The notes beneath the pieces are model-generated. The model saw only the letters and a list, made by a program, of their open reading frames with translations. It ran no database searches and had not been told where the DNA came from. A DNA stretch of 64,000 nucleotides, taken from the NCBI GenBank assembly GCA_019637645.1, contig JAHBVH010000019.1, forward strand, positions 1 to 64,000, in the 5' to 3' direction. The translations under genes and the position numbers were made by a program. Position 1 is the first letter of the stretch, and each line of letters opens with the position of its first letter. Shown piece after piece: positions 43,153-52,416 of the stretch. This DNA comes from Caldilineaceae bacterium. Lineage in GTDB: Bacteria > Chloroflexota > Anaerolineae > Caldilineales > Caldilineaceae.

Positions 43153-43377
43153 ATGATCAAAAATATTACCTTCTCGGCTGATGAAACTATCATTCAACAA
43201 GCACGGCGGCGCGCCGCCGTGGAAAACACGACCTTGAATGAATTATTTCGGACTTGGCTAGAACGTTATGCCGCCCAACCTTCAGCGGCACAGCGGTATG
43301 ATGAGCTCATGGCACGCCTAGATCATGTCAATGCGACGCGTAAATTTAGTCGCGAGGAAATGAATGAACGTAGATAA
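43153..43377 (+). CDS. Ribbon-helix-helix antitoxin (VapB-like)
   Basis: The 74-residue protein starts MIKNITFSADETIIQQARRR, a short beta strand followed by a helix, then AAVENTTLNELFRTWLERYA, the second helix of an RHH/CopG fold. A charged C-terminal tail (RKFSREEMNERR) would wrap around the toxin. It overlaps the PIN toxin gene by 14 bases. It probably binds the palindrome just upstream and represses the operon with the toxin as co-repressor. Confidence 0.85.
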   Translation: MIKNITFSADETIIQQARRRAAVENTTLNELFRTWLERYAAQPSAAQRYDELMARLDHVNATRKFSREEMNERR

Positions 43378-43810
43378 CCTCGCGGGCTTTTTCTTCCTCG
43401 ATACCAATATACTGGTTTATTCCTTCGACAAAACAGCACCCGCCAAGCAACGAATCGCCCGGCAGTTGCTTCGGCACGGATTACAGACACAACGCGGGGT
43501 GATCAGCACTCAGGTTATTCAAGAATTTTTGAACCTAGCAACCCGTAAGTTTTCTCCACCGCTTGTCCTGCCAGAAGCGCGCGAGTATCTGCAAAGCACA
43601 GCAGTACCACTCTGTCAGCACTTTCCATCCATTGCCTTTTACGAACAAGCCTTACTTATTCAGCTGGAAACGGGATACGCGTGGTATGACGCGCTGATCA
43701 TCACAGCTGCCATTGAAACGAATTGCGCTACGTTGTTAAGCGAGGATCTACAAGACGGCCAAACGATTCATGGTCTCACGATTCTCAATCCCTTCCGGGC
43801 AAGCGCGTAA
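43364..43810 (+). CDS. PIN-domain ribonuclease toxin (VapC-like)
   Basis: The 148-residue protein has the four acidic residues of PIN nucleases: D13 in FLDTNILVYS, E54 in VIQEFLNLA, D109 in AWYDALIITAA and D128 in LLSEDLQDG. Such toxins cut tRNA, rRNA or mRNA when free of antitoxin. It overlaps the antitoxin gene, consistent with coupled translation. Base composition is a little less GC-rich than its neighbours, which fits a mobile two-gene module, although no mobile element is visible. Confidence 0.9.
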   Translation: MNVDNLAGFFFLDTNILVYSFDKTAPAKQRIARQLLRHGLQTQRGVISTQVIQEFLNLATRKFSPPLVLPEAREYLQSTAVPLCQHFPSIAFYEQALLIQLETGYAWYDALIITAAIETNCATLLSEDLQDGQTIHGLTILNPFRASA

Positions 43811-44184
43811 AGAGGCAGTGGAGTGGAAATAGCAAGCGGTTGAGCTGCTAACGATGTAGTGAGGATGGGAACAGGGGTGAAGACCGCTGGGGGCTGATGA
43901 AGATTAACCATTAAATTCGGTAATCCAGCGCGGATTGAAATCAGCGCCTGCTCGGTCAAGCTGCGCGAAAGCGCACGAGTAAGGTCTACCGCTTTACTTG
44001 CTTACCCTTCATAAGCCACCTATCTACCTAACAACGCCGGATCAATCCGGCTTTACACCCAGGGTTTTTAAGTGTGTGCTTGTCTCCACCCCAAAAAACT
44101 TCACTTGACGAATTGGGCCAGGGCGTCTATGCTACCGGGGTTGTTACGAAAGCCGTGATCCCCCTCAGCAGAGAAAGAGATGCC
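43811..44184. other. 374-base gap after the toxin gene
   Basis: No gene is supported here. A compact hairpin GCCGGA-TCAA-TCCGGC (44036-44051) followed by TTTACA could end the toxin-antitoxin transcript. The open frame preceding the next ATG (from 44074) is not convincingly coding. Confidence 0.5.
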
Positions 44185-45369
44185 ATGTTACAGGTTGGAA
44201 TTATTGGCTATGGCCGGCGAGTATCGCATATGGCGAAGGCGCTGGCGATGTGGGATATTCCCTATCGAGTGACGGCGGTGGCCGATCCACGGGCGGCGGA
44301 ACTCCAGGCCGAGCGCGATGAGTTTCTGGCCGATGCCCGCTTTTATGCGTCGGCAGATGAGCTGCTGGCCACGGAGGCGGCTCGGCTCGACGGGGTGATG
44401 ATCGGCACGCGCTGTCTGCTCCACACCGAGATGGCCTGCAAGGTGGCTGCCACGGGGTTACCCCTCTTTATGGAAAAGCCGGTGGCTATCAGCTTTGAAC
44501 AGGTCCAGCAGTTGGCCGACGCCTATACGAATTATGCCGCGCCAACGGTGGTCTCCTTTCCCCTGCGCTTGAGCCCTGTGCTTCAGAAGGTGAAAGAGAT
44601 CGTCGATAGCGGCCAGATCGGCACGGTGGAAAATGTGGTGGCGTGGTGTAATGTACCCTATGGCTCTGGCTATTTCCGCGGCTGGCACCGCAACTATGAC
44701 CAGAATGGCGGCCTCTTTTTGCAAAAGGCCACCCACGATCTGGACTACATCAACTACCTGCTTGGTCAGCAACCGGCCTGGATCAGCGCGCTCAAGGCGC
44801 AACGAGTCTATGGCGGCGATATGCCCTTTGATCTACAGTGTAAAGATTGTGAACGGCGCGAGAGCTGCACCGAAAGTCCCTTTGTGCGCTTTCGCAGTGG
44901 TTTCGAGACCGAAACCGTGCGCTATCCCGACCGCGGTGGTTATTGTGTCTTTTCCAAGGGTATTAAAATCGAAGATATGGGGAGCTGTCTCATCGAGTAT
45001 GAGCATGGCCCACAGGTGAGCTATACGCAGAACTTCTTCACCCGGTATAAAGCAGCCCAGCGCGGGGCGCGCCTCTATGGCTACCAGGGCACGATTGAAT
45101 TTGATTGGTATCAAAACCAGATCAAGCTCTTTAGCCACCGCGCGCCGACGGTCGAAACCATTGATTTTGCGGGGAATATGCCCCACTTTGGCGGCGACCG
45201 GGAGCTGTGCTACGACTTTCTCATGGCTATGCGCGACCACAAACCATCGCGCTGCCCCATAGCGGCTGGCATTCTCAGTGCGCTGACCTGCCTTTGGGCA
45301 CGCGAAGCCGCGGATCGGCGGCAAGCCTGTGCGGTGGTGATGCCCAGCGCGCAAGCAGTCGTTGCGTAG
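44185..45369 (+). CDS. Gfo/Idh/MocA family oxidoreductase with a cysteine-rich insert
   Basis: From ATG 44185 (AGAGAAAGAG upstream) the protein is 394 residues. A Rossmann start (VGIIGYGRRVSHMAKAL), the MEKPVAIS signature and KATHDLDYINYLLGQ identify the family. Unlike the members at 4875 and 51341 it contains CKDCERRESCTES (three Cys in ten residues), which may bind zinc or be structural. Cytoplasmic dehydrogenase of a sugar, inositol or similar polyol; substrate unknown. Confidence 0.9.
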   Translation: MLQVGIIGYGRRVSHMAKALAMWDIPYRVTAVADPRAAELQAERDEFLADARFYASADELLATEAARLDGVMIGTRCLLHTEMACKVAATGLPLFMEKPVAISFEQVQQLADAYTNYAAPTVVSFPLRLSPVLQKVKEIVDSGQIGTVENVVAWCNVPYGSGYFRGWHRNYDQNGGLFLQKATHDLDYINYLLGQQPAWISALKAQRVYGGDMPFDLQCKDCERRESCTESPFVRFRSGFETETVRYPDRGGYCVFSKGIKIEDMGSCLIEYEHGPQVSYTQNFFTRYKAAQRGARLYGYQGTIEFDWYQNQIKLFSHRAPTVETIDFAGNMPHFGGDRELCYDFLMAMRDHKPSRCPIAAGILSALTCLWAREAADRRQACAVVMPSAQAVVA

Positions 45370-45389
45370 GGGATAAAGACGCCGCTATC

Positions 45390-45734
45390 CTACTCCGTTG
45401 GGGCGGGCAACACAATGGTATCGCCTGGTTGGAGGGCGTCCGAATCGGTGATCTGTGGATTGGCCGCGAGAATGGCCGGAACGGTGGTGTTATAGCGGCG
45501 GGCAATCTCACTGAGCCACTCGCCCGCTTGGATCGTATAGGTAGCCGGGTTGGTCTGGCTGATCGGTGCTATGGTTGGGGCAACGGTGGTGGCAACAGTG
45601 GCGACCGCCGCGGCACTGTTGCCACCACCCACGGTGCTGATGGGTGCGGCTGGCCCGGCTAGTTCGGCCACGAAGATCGCCACTAAGACAATAAAAATAA
45701 TCACAGCCAGCAAGCCCAAGACATTGGTACTCAT
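45390..45734 (-). CDS. Membrane-anchored LysM-domain protein
   Basis: The 114-residue protein has one N-terminal membrane helix (about 5-26), an Ala/Val/Thr-rich linker (30-64) and a single C-terminal LysM domain (66-110: TYTIQAGEWLSEIARRYNTT through LQPGDTIVLP). LysM binds the GlcNAc chains of peptidoglycan, so this small protein probably ties the membrane to the wall. GGAAGGGACC precedes the ATG. Confidence 0.88.
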   Translation of the reverse strand: MSTNVLGLLAVIIFIVLVAIFVAELAGPAAPISTVGGGNSAAAVATVATTVAPTIAPISQTNPATYTIQAGEWLSEIARRYNTTVPAILAANPQITDSDALQPGDTIVLPAPTE

Positions 45735-45818
45735 GGTCCCTTCCTTTCCCCCAAAAGTCTACTCCCATCCCTTCAAAACAGTTTAAAACGGTGACCTGTA
45801 CACTTGATAGGTTTAGAA

Positions 45819-45893
45819 GTTACGCAGTTGATCAGCGTGACCAGAGACTTGACAGGTTTGTTAAACCTGTCAAGTCTGGCCCAAGTGCGTAAC
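45819..45893. repeat. Dispersed palindromic repeat, copy D (complete)
   Basis: The core AGACTTGACAGGTTT (45845-45859) and AAACCTGTCAAGTCT (45863-45877) are perfect 15-base arms around GTT. Outer arms GTTACGCAGTTG (45819-45830) and CCAAGTGCGTAAC (45881-45893) match copy B with left and right exchanged, so the two copies lie in opposite orientation. It lies between the ABC permease and LysM genes. Confidence 0.8.
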
Positions 45894-45953
45894 TTTTAAG
45901 GTTTTGAAAATCTATCAAGTGTGGACTGGAGCTACCTCTTTGCCAACAATCGC

Positions 45954-47198
45954 TTAGGTCGCCGTCGTCAGGGCTTGCCAGATCCGCCGTACCGACAAGC
46001 TTTCGCCACTGAGCAAGGTTTGGGTACGGAAGAGGCGCGCCATTAGTTTAATGGCACCGACGCTGGTCAACGCTAACAAAGTAAGGCTCACCCAATGTTG
46101 CCACGCTGGCACGGTCGTCACATTGATCCGCAGCAACATGGCAACCGGCGCCGAAAAGGGGATTAAGCCGAGCACTGTGGCCAGCGGGTCCGTGGGCGCG
46201 GCAATGATGGCCGTCCACAGATAGAAGGGGATGAGGATCGGCAGGCTGATCAGAAAGACCCAAGTACGGCTGTTTTCGAGATTGGGCGCGAGCGCGCCCA
46301 CGCCAGCCATCACGGTGGCATAGAGCAGATAACCACCAAAGGCATAGAGCGCGACCAAACCCACTTCCGTCGGGGATAGGTTGATCGTGGCCAGGGTCGT
46401 GATGAGGGTATCGCCATCCACAGTGAATAGGGGCAAGGCCAAGGCCAGCCAGATCACATATTGTACCAAGGTCAGTAAGGTGAGGCCCAGCAATTTCCCC
46501 ATGAGCAGTTGCGTAGGGCGCAGGGAGAGCAGGAGCACTTCCATGACTCGGCTGCTTTTCTCTTGCAGTAGGCTCTGGAGCAGATAGCCCCCGCTGGTGA
46601 AGAGCGGCACCATGATCAACATGGTCACCACAAAGGGCAAAAAGTCGACATCGTCACGGCTGGTCGCGACGCGCGTGTTGGTATTGAGATTCACAAAGGC
46701 CGGGCTCGAACGATTGAAGGGACGCCGCAAGCGGGTGAGATCCGCGCTGTCTACTTCGGGCAACAGGTTTGCTAATAAGATCCCATCAAATTGATTGACA
46801 TCGGCAGGGGTGTTGGCTGTCGGCAAGGTCAAACTGACTCGCTCAACCTGCCCACTGGTGCGATAGTCGGCGGGAACCACATAGTAGACCTCGATCGCGC
46901 CCGTGACTAGCGCTTGTTGGGCGGTAGCACGGGCGGTATAGTGGAGCACGCGCGTACGCACCCCTGGGGGGATGGCTTGGATCAGATTTGCTTGATCGAC
47001 ATAGCCAATGGTCGTTGGCAGCCGGTTCACAGACCGGAGGCGCGTCGCGTCCAGGGAAGGGCTAGCCGAGGAGCCCAACGCGCCCGAGGCCCAAACGATG
47101 AGAAAGGTGATGGGCAGACTCAGCACGCCCAGCCAAAAGCCACGCGAGCGAATGCGCTGACGAAACTCACGAAGTCCAACCAACAGGGTCTTGTTCAT
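45954..47198 (-). CDS. ABC-2 type transporter permease (second of two)
   Basis: The 414-residue protein has the NatB/ABC2_membrane_3 layout: one N-terminal helix (about 20-40), a large extracytoplasmic loop and five to six C-terminal helices starting at about 175. Motifs include QEKSSRVMEVLLLSLRPTQL and LMGKLLGLTLLTLVQ. It lies 21 bases after the first permease; together they would form a heterodimeric exporter with the ATPase at 48419. AAAGGATTG is the ribosome site. The cargo is unknown; this class exports Na+, lipids or peptides. Confidence 0.88.
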   Translation of the reverse strand: MNKTLLVGLREFRQRIRSRGFWLGVLSLPITFLIVWASGALGSSASPSLDATRLRSVNRLPTTIGYVDQANLIQAIPPGVRTRVLHYTARATAQQALVTGAIEVYYVVPADYRTSGQVERVSLTLPTANTPADVNQFDGILLANLLPEVDSADLTRLRRPFNRSSPAFVNLNTNTRVATSRDDVDFLPFVVTMLIMVPLFTSGGYLLQSLLQEKSSRVMEVLLLSLRPTQLLMGKLLGLTLLTLVQYVIWLALALPLFTVDGDTLITTLATINLSPTEVGLVALYAFGGYLLYATVMAGVGALAPNLENSRTWVFLISLPILIPFYLWTAIIAAPTDPLATVLGLIPFSAPVAMLLRINVTTVPAWQHWVSLTLLALTSVGAIKLMARLFRTQTLLSGESLSVRRIWQALTTAT

Positions 47199-47219
47199 GC
47201 AACCAATCCTTTGGAGCAG

Positions 47220-48422
47220 TTAAGCACTGCGCAGGGCTTGCCAGAGCGTACGCGGCCGCAGGCGCTGACCATAGAGCAACATGGCGGTGCGGAAGATCCG
47301 CGCCACCGCCCAAAGCGACAGCAGGAGGGTTAACAATAGCAGCATCAGGGAGGCAAAGAGCTGCCAGACAGGCACCACAGTCAAGGACATGCGGATCAAG
47401 CTAAACATGGGCGCGGTGAGGGGGAAGAAGGTGAGTGCGGCAGCCAGCAGACCATTGGGTGAACCGGCCACCACGCCTAGTAGCCAGAAGGGAGCCACGG
47501 TAAAGAAGCCCAACATGCCAGCCAATTGCTGTGCCTGCTGGCTATCACCGGCCAGAATCCCTAAGCCAGCGCTGATCGTAGCATAGAGAAAGTAGCCAGG
47601 CAAACAGAAGAGAAAGGCCCAGCCAATCACGGACCAGGGAATGCTGATCAGCGGCACGGATAGATCACCTGCCGCGGCCAATGCCACCGCCAACAACGCC
47701 CCAAGCCCCCACACCCCGAGCTGGGTCAGGCTTAACAAACTCATGCCAAAGACTTTCCCCGCCACCAACTCTTGGATCGACAGTGAGGTCAGCACCATCT
47801 CCAAGGCCCGTTGCTCTTTCTCGCGGACAATGGCCGCGCCCAATTGACTGATGCCCGTAAAGACGATCAAGGCAAAGACCAACGCCAACGCGCTGGAAAA
47901 GAATGTACGGATCAAAAACGCGGGGCCTTGTGCCACCACAACCCCGTGCGCCGCATCGACATAGGTGATGACGGTCGGTTCAGCCAGCCGCGCCAAGAGC
48001 GCTTCTGAAGCAGATGGATACAGCGCTTGACGGAGCAGGTGTGCCAAAGCAGCTTGCCAGCGCTCATTGAGCGAGGCAGCCCCATAAAAGCGCACCGCTT
48101 CACCTGTCGCGTAGCCCGTTGGAATCACCAAGAAGCCCTGGATCGCGGTCTGCTCCACCGCCGTGGTAGCAGTCTCTATATCTGGGTAGAGCGCTAACGT
48201 CAGATCGGGCTCTGGCATGGGTAACGTCGCGAGGTCACCGAGGGTCCCCGTCTGATCAACGATGCCGAGGGTCCCGGCAGGCGGTGTGCGGGTTGCCAGC
48301 CAAAAAGGAATCGAGCCAGCCAATAGCATGATCAAGGGCAGCCCGAAGGTCAAGCCGAGAAAAGCACCCGACCGGACACGGCGCAGATAGGTGGACCAAG
48401 CCACTAACCAAATCTTTCTCAT
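47220..48422 (-). CDS. ABC-2 type transporter permease (first of two)
   Basis: The 400-residue protein has the same NatB-like topology as the next gene: one N-terminal helix, a large external loop (about 45-165) and a C-terminal membrane half with REKEQRALEMVLTSLSIQEL and VAGKVFGMSLLSLTQLG. Its ATG overlaps the ATPase stop by four bases (ATGA), so it is translated in step with its motor subunit. Confidence 0.88.
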   Translation of the reverse strand: MRKIWLVAWSTYLRRVRSGAFLGLTFGLPLIMLLAGSIPFWLATRTPPAGTLGIVDQTGTLGDLATLPMPEPDLTLALYPDIETATTAVEQTAIQGFLVIPTGYATGEAVRFYGAASLNERWQAALAHLLRQALYPSASEALLARLAEPTVITYVDAAHGVVVAQGPAFLIRTFFSSALALVFALIVFTGISQLGAAIVREKEQRALEMVLTSLSIQELVAGKVFGMSLLSLTQLGVWGLGALLAVALAAAGDLSVPLISIPWSVIGWAFLFCLPGYFLYATISAGLGILAGDSQQAQQLAGMLGFFTVAPFWLLGVVAGSPNGLLAAALTFFPLTAPMFSLIRMSLTVVPVWQLFASLMLLLLTLLLSLWAVARIFRTAMLLYGQRLRPRTLWQALRSA

Positions 48423-49372
48423 GCCTCCTCCCCAGCACCAGCGGTGCGGCCCAATTCGGCTTCGCTGACCGGTCGCCCCACGACTTGAATAAAGATGTCA
48501 TCCAGAGAGGGCTCCACCCGTTCAAACCGCTCGACCGTAATGGTAGGCAGATTGACCAGGGTCTTTAAGAGGAGTTCCGGCTGTATCCCTTCTTTGAGCA
48601 GCAGGCGATAAGCGCCATTTTGCGGGGTGACGGCCTCCACTTCGGCGAGCGGGGGCAGTTCGCCGCGCAGCTCGACTTCCACAGCATTGGCGGCAAATTG
48701 CCGACGTATCTCGGGCAAGGGACCATAGAGCACCTGCCGCCCCCGGTCGATGAGCAAGAGGCGCTCGCACATGGCCTCGACCTGATGCATTTGGTGTGAA
48801 CTCATAATGATGGCGGTTCCGCGCTCACGCATCATATAGAGGAGATCTTTGAGCATCCGCGCGTTGACGGGGTCCAGGCCACTAAAGGGTTCATCGATAA
48901 TGAGCAGCTCAGGCTCATGCAGGGTTGCTGAAACAAACTGGGCTTTCTGGTTCATCCCCCGGCTCATGGCGCCGATCTTCCGCTGGCGCACCTCCCACAG
49001 ATTGACTTGGCGCAAGTAGCGTTCGGCCCGTTCACGCGCGGTGGCCCGGCTCAACCCCTTGAGCTGGCCCAGAAAGAGCACGGTATCGAGGAGGGTCATA
49101 TCTTCATAGAGCCCCCGCTCCTCGGGCAGATAGCCAATCCGCGCCTTGGTTGCTTCGGTCATGGGGCCGCCCAGGACTTGGATAGAGCCACTCGTCGGCT
49201 TGATGATATCGAGAATCATGCGGATGGTCGTGGTCTTGCCCGCGCCGTTAGGTCCCAACAGGCCAAAGATCTCACCCGGCATCACCGTAAATGAAAGGTT
49301 ATTCACTGCCTGTACAGTAGCGTAACTTTTGGCAAGTTGATGCACTTCGAGCGCTGGGGTTGATCCGGCCAT
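48419..49372 (-). CDS. ABC transporter ATP-binding protein (NatA-like)
   Basis: From ATG 49372 (AAGG seven bases upstream) the protein is 317 residues; an in-frame TTG six bases earlier is less likely. It has Walker A GPNGAGKT (40-47), a variant signature GAMSRGMNQKAQF in place of LSGGQ, Walker B LLIIDEPFSGLDPVN, and a C-terminal extension of about 95 residues typical of the NatA/CcmA branch. It powers the exporter formed by the next two genes. Confidence 0.92.
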   Translation of the reverse strand: MAGSTPALEVHQLAKSYATVQAVNNLSFTVMPGEIFGLLGPNGAGKTTTIRMILDIIKPTSGSIQVLGGPMTEATKARIGYLPEERGLYEDMTLLDTVLFLGQLKGLSRATARERAERYLRQVNLWEVRQRKIGAMSRGMNQKAQFVSATLHEPELLIIDEPFSGLDPVNARMLKDLLYMMRERGTAIIMSSHQMHQVEAMCERLLLIDRGRQVLYGPLPEIRRQFAANAVEVELRGELPPLAEVEAVTPQNGAYRLLLKEGIQPELLLKTLVNLPTITVERFERVEPSLDDIFIQVVGRPVSEAELGRTAGAGEEA

Positions 49373-49691
49373 GAGCAATCCTTTATGATTCTGGTGGGCA
49401 ATGAGGCACAGCCGTAGACCCTATTCTCTGCCGCGCCGGTCATTCAGGCCAAGGCGCTAGAGCGAACAACGACATCTGTACCTACTCAATAGCGTAAGTA
49501 TAGCATAAGTTAGTGCAGCATGATACGTATTATAAGTAGGGCTTACACAAAGCCAGAGCTGACAGGTTTGGCAGACCTGTCAGCTCTGAGATAACCGACC
49601 CACTGGGGTGCGTAAGGCCAATTCTAGGCGACGGTTTTCCACAAGGTGGATATTTCTGGTGGGTAAAAGAGGGAAGCGGATTGCAAAGGGG
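49373..49691. other. 319-base gap with palindromic repeat
   Basis: The region upstream of the ABC operon has no gene. It contains repeat copy E (49555-49587). Upstream of the repeat are AT-rich words (TACGTATTATAAG near 49523-49536) that might be promoter parts for the leftward ABC genes; no clean -35/-10 pair was found. Confidence 0.5.
49555..49587. repeat. Dispersed palindromic repeat, copy E
   Basis: AGAGCTGACAGGT (49555-49567) and ACCTGTCAGCTCT (49575-49587) are perfect 13-base arms. Traces of the outer arms remain (GCTTAC at about 49541 and GTGCGTAAGGC at about 49609-49619). The CTGACAGGT core is shared with the other copies. Confidence 0.7.
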
Positions 49692-50945
49692 TTACTCGGC
49701 CACCGGGAGTAACACAGCATCAATCATATGGATAACCCCATTCGTGGCGACAATATCGGCCTGAATGATCCGCGCGTTGTTGACTAGCACACGGCCATCA
49801 TCAGCGGTAGTAATGGTCAACGTCTGGCCAGAGGTCGCGAGGGCCGAGCCAAGCCGCACCAAGTCCGCCGCCGAAACATCATCGGCCACCACATGATAGC
49901 GCATGACGTTGGCAATGTCGCCGGTGGTATTGAGCAAGGACTGTAATTGGTCCGCCGGCAGCGCTTCAAAAGCCGCATTGGTGGGCACAAAGAGCGTTAA
50001 TTGCCCCGGCAATTGCAACGCCTGCAACAAGCCCGCCGCGCCCAACGCAGACTCGGCCATCTCTAATTCTGGCGTCTCCCGAATAATATCGGTGAGCGTG
50101 GCCGTCGGCGCAATTGTGGTGACGATCGCCACGGTGGTCACGGCTTGGGCTGCTGTGACTGGGGCAGTGGTAGTCACCGCGCTTGTCGGCGTTACCAACG
50201 GCGGGATCACCAGATCCGCCGGTAGGAGTACAGTGTCGATGGCATGGATCACGCCATTGGTGGCTTCAATATCTGGCTCGACGACATTGGCGTCGCCCAC
50301 CTGCACCACGCCGTTCACCGTCAAGGTCACGGGCAGGGTCTGGCCCAATGCCGACAGAACCGTGCCAAGTCGTACCAGGCGGTCCGAAGCAGCTTCTTCG
50401 ATCAACAGATGATTTTGGAGCAAGCTGGTCAAAGCGGTTGGGCTAGCTAACAACGCAGCGACGGTATCGCTTGGCAACTTGGCAAAGGCGGCATTGGTGG
50501 GTGCCAAGAGGGTATAGGGTACATCCCCATTCAGTTCAGTCGTCAGTTGCACCGTTGCCACGGCCCCCGCCAAGGTCGAGAACTCAGGCCGGGCATTGAG
50601 GAGTGTCGCAATGGTGCTCGGTTCGGTCGGCAATGGTGTACTATCGCTGACTGGTGTGGTGACCACGGACGTTGCGGTTAGGATCGGTGTTGCGGTTGTC
50701 ACCATGGCAGCCGTCACTGGCGTGCTGTCGGTCAGCGTTGGCATGGCGGTGATCACAGCGGTCGTCGTCAGCGTCGCCGTTGGCGTGATCACCGCCGTTG
50801 TCGCAGTGAAGGTCGGGGCCAAGGACTGTTCCGTGGCCGATGTCGCCACAGCAGGTTCTTCTGTAGTAGACAAGGGGCTGACCATACAGGCCCCCATTAA
50901 GGCTAGCGAAAAGAAGAAGCAGGGAAAGAGTAGATAACGTTTCAT
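49692..50945 (-). CDS. Lipoprotein with two fasciclin (FAS1) domains
   Basis: The 417-residue protein has a lipoprotein signal ending LALMGAC (C20), then a Thr/Val/Ala-rich low-complexity linker (about 25-110) probably spanning the wall. FAS1 domain 1 lies at about 112-248 (YTLLAPTNAAFAKLPSDTVA, TNGVIHAIDTVLLPADLVIP) and FAS1 domain 2 at about 285-417 (LTLFVPTNAAFEALPADQLQ, TNGVIHMIDAVLLPVAE). FAS1 domains mediate cell adhesion. The two domains are diverged duplicates of each other. Confidence 0.92.
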   Translation of the reverse strand: MKRYLLFPCFFFSLALMGACMVSPLSTTEEPAVATSATEQSLAPTFTATTAVITPTATLTTTAVITAMPTLTDSTPVTAAMVTTATPILTATSVVTTPVSDSTPLPTEPSTIATLLNARPEFSTLAGAVATVQLTTELNGDVPYTLLAPTNAAFAKLPSDTVAALLASPTALTSLLQNHLLIEEAASDRLVRLGTVLSALGQTLPVTLTVNGVVQVGDANVVEPDIEATNGVIHAIDTVLLPADLVIPPLVTPTSAVTTTAPVTAAQAVTTVAIVTTIAPTATLTDIIRETPELEMAESALGAAGLLQALQLPGQLTLFVPTNAAFEALPADQLQSLLNTTGDIANVMRYHVVADDVSAADLVRLGSALATSGQTLTITTADDGRVLVNNARIIQADIVATNGVIHMIDAVLLPVAE

Positions 50946-51340
50946 GGTGCTCCTCTCTAGGTAAAGCGCCTGTCATTTTTTCGCTTCCGCTCTCAAGCAG
51001 CAGAGCAAAGGGGGGCGGCTGACAAGGCAGCAGCTTGATAAGATTTTCGTTGGTTTGAGCTTACCGACATTGACCACAACGCGACATAGGAGAAGATACA
51101 GAAAAAGGCACAGAGCGAGATACAACGGTAGCGGCGGCGGTTGACAAGAGAAACAGTCAGGATTGGCAAACCTGACCGCTTTTACATACAGATGTGGTAC
51201 AATACAGATAAATCCTATCCCTGTTCCTATCACCATCTCATCCGTACAAAGTGGGCATGGGCTGTCGCCGCTTCTGTGCAGCCACGCTTACCGTCCCTTT
51301 TGGGCGAATGAGTCCATGAGGTTTGCAAGGAGTTATCGGC
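50946..51340. other. 395-base gap between divergent genes
   Basis: No coding sequence is supported; the small open frames here lack protein character. An extended -10-like TGGTACAAT at 51195-51203 could drive the Gfo/Idh gene, but no matching -35 is seen. Confidence 0.45.
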
Positions 51341-52342
51341 ATGACGCTCAAAGTTGCCATCGTCGGCACTGGCAAGGTCGCGACCCAGAACTATCTGCCC
51401 TACCTAGCGCAACACAAAGATTTGACTCTCAGCTACTACAACCGCAGCCAAGCCAAAGCCGCAGACGCGGCGGCCCAATTTGGCGGGCGCGTCGCCTCCT
51501 CGTTGGCCGATCTAGTCGCCGACGACCCGGATACAATCTTGGTGCTCACCCGCGAAGCTGATCGCTACGCTGTCGCGAAAGAGTTAATCGCGCTCCGGCC
51601 ACGGCGCATTTTCTTTGAAAAACCCCTGGTTGCCCAACGCGGGCAAGCGGATGTCACCGAAGACGATTTTGCCAAAGGCAATGAACTATTGACCACCGCC
51701 CACGCCGCGGGTATCGAAACCGCCATGGTCTTCAACTACCGTTTTTTCGAGCAGACCCAAAAAGCGCACGAACTGATCGCATCCCATCAACTGGGCCAGC
51801 CAGTCCACTTTACGGGCTTGGTCCACTATGCCTGTTGGAGCCACTGTATCGATCTAATCCTGGCCTTTATGGGGCCAGCCGCCACCATCAGCGCCTTGGC
51901 CGCACCGGTAGCCCGGCCTTGTATGGGCACCGACCAAGTGCGCGATGTCACCGCCGCGGTGCAATTAGCCAATGGCGCAACCGGCACCATTATCGGCACC
52001 TGTAGCATTGATTTCAAGCTGCCCCTCTACGAACTGACCGTCGCCTTTGAGCGAGGTCGCATTAGCATGCGCGATCTAGACGGCGATCTTGAACTGATCG
52101 ACTATACCCAAGAGCGCCACACAGTCCATGCCCTGAGCCGTAATATTTCGCGTTGGGATCAATACCGAGCCTCGTTTGGCAAAGCGGTCAATGCCTATCT
52201 CGACACTGTGCGCGCGGGGACACCGCCGCCCGTCCCCGGTTTGGCAGGCCTCCACGAATTGCAATTCGAGGCCGCGCTCAAACGCTCGATTGCCCAAGGG
52301 GTGCCGGTCCATTTGGCCGACGCCTTCCCGGTGACGGCGTGA
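51341..52342 (+). CDS. Gfo/Idh/MocA family oxidoreductase
   Basis: From ATG 51341, with AAGGAG eight bases upstream, the protein is 333 residues. It has the Rossmann start VAIVGTGKVATQNYLPYL, FFEKPLVAQ at the EKP position and a typical C-terminal alpha/beta domain. The motif corresponding to KxxHxxD reads HYACWSHCIDLILAF, a divergent form. It is followed 74 bases later by a mannonate-dehydratase-like gene, so it may act on a hexuronate-related substrate. Confidence 0.88.
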   Translation: MTLKVAIVGTGKVATQNYLPYLAQHKDLTLSYYNRSQAKAADAAAQFGGRVASSLADLVADDPDTILVLTREADRYAVAKELIALRPRRIFFEKPLVAQRGQADVTEDDFAKGNELLTTAHAAGIETAMVFNYRFFEQTQKAHELIASHQLGQPVHFTGLVHYACWSHCIDLILAFMGPAATISALAAPVARPCMGTDQVRDVTAAVQLANGATGTIIGTCSIDFKLPLYELTVAFERGRISMRDLDGDLELIDYTQERHTVHALSRNISRWDQYRASFGKAVNAYLDTVRAGTPPPVPGLAGLHELQFEAALKRSIAQGVPVHLADAFPVTA

Positions 52343-52416
52343 TAACGAGAGAAGCCTGACCGGTTTTAATGACCGATCAGCGTTGTTCAACTACCCATGA
52401 TGCAAGGAGTCTTTGT

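Noticed and set aside
43940..44060. tRNA-like fold
   Set aside because: Short hairpins can be drawn, but no acceptor stem, TTC loop or anticodon arm is consistent.
50973..51236. An 87-codon minus-strand frame upstream of the FAS1 gene
   Set aside because: It is Cys/Leu-rich low-complexity translation of an intergenic region, without a ribosome site.
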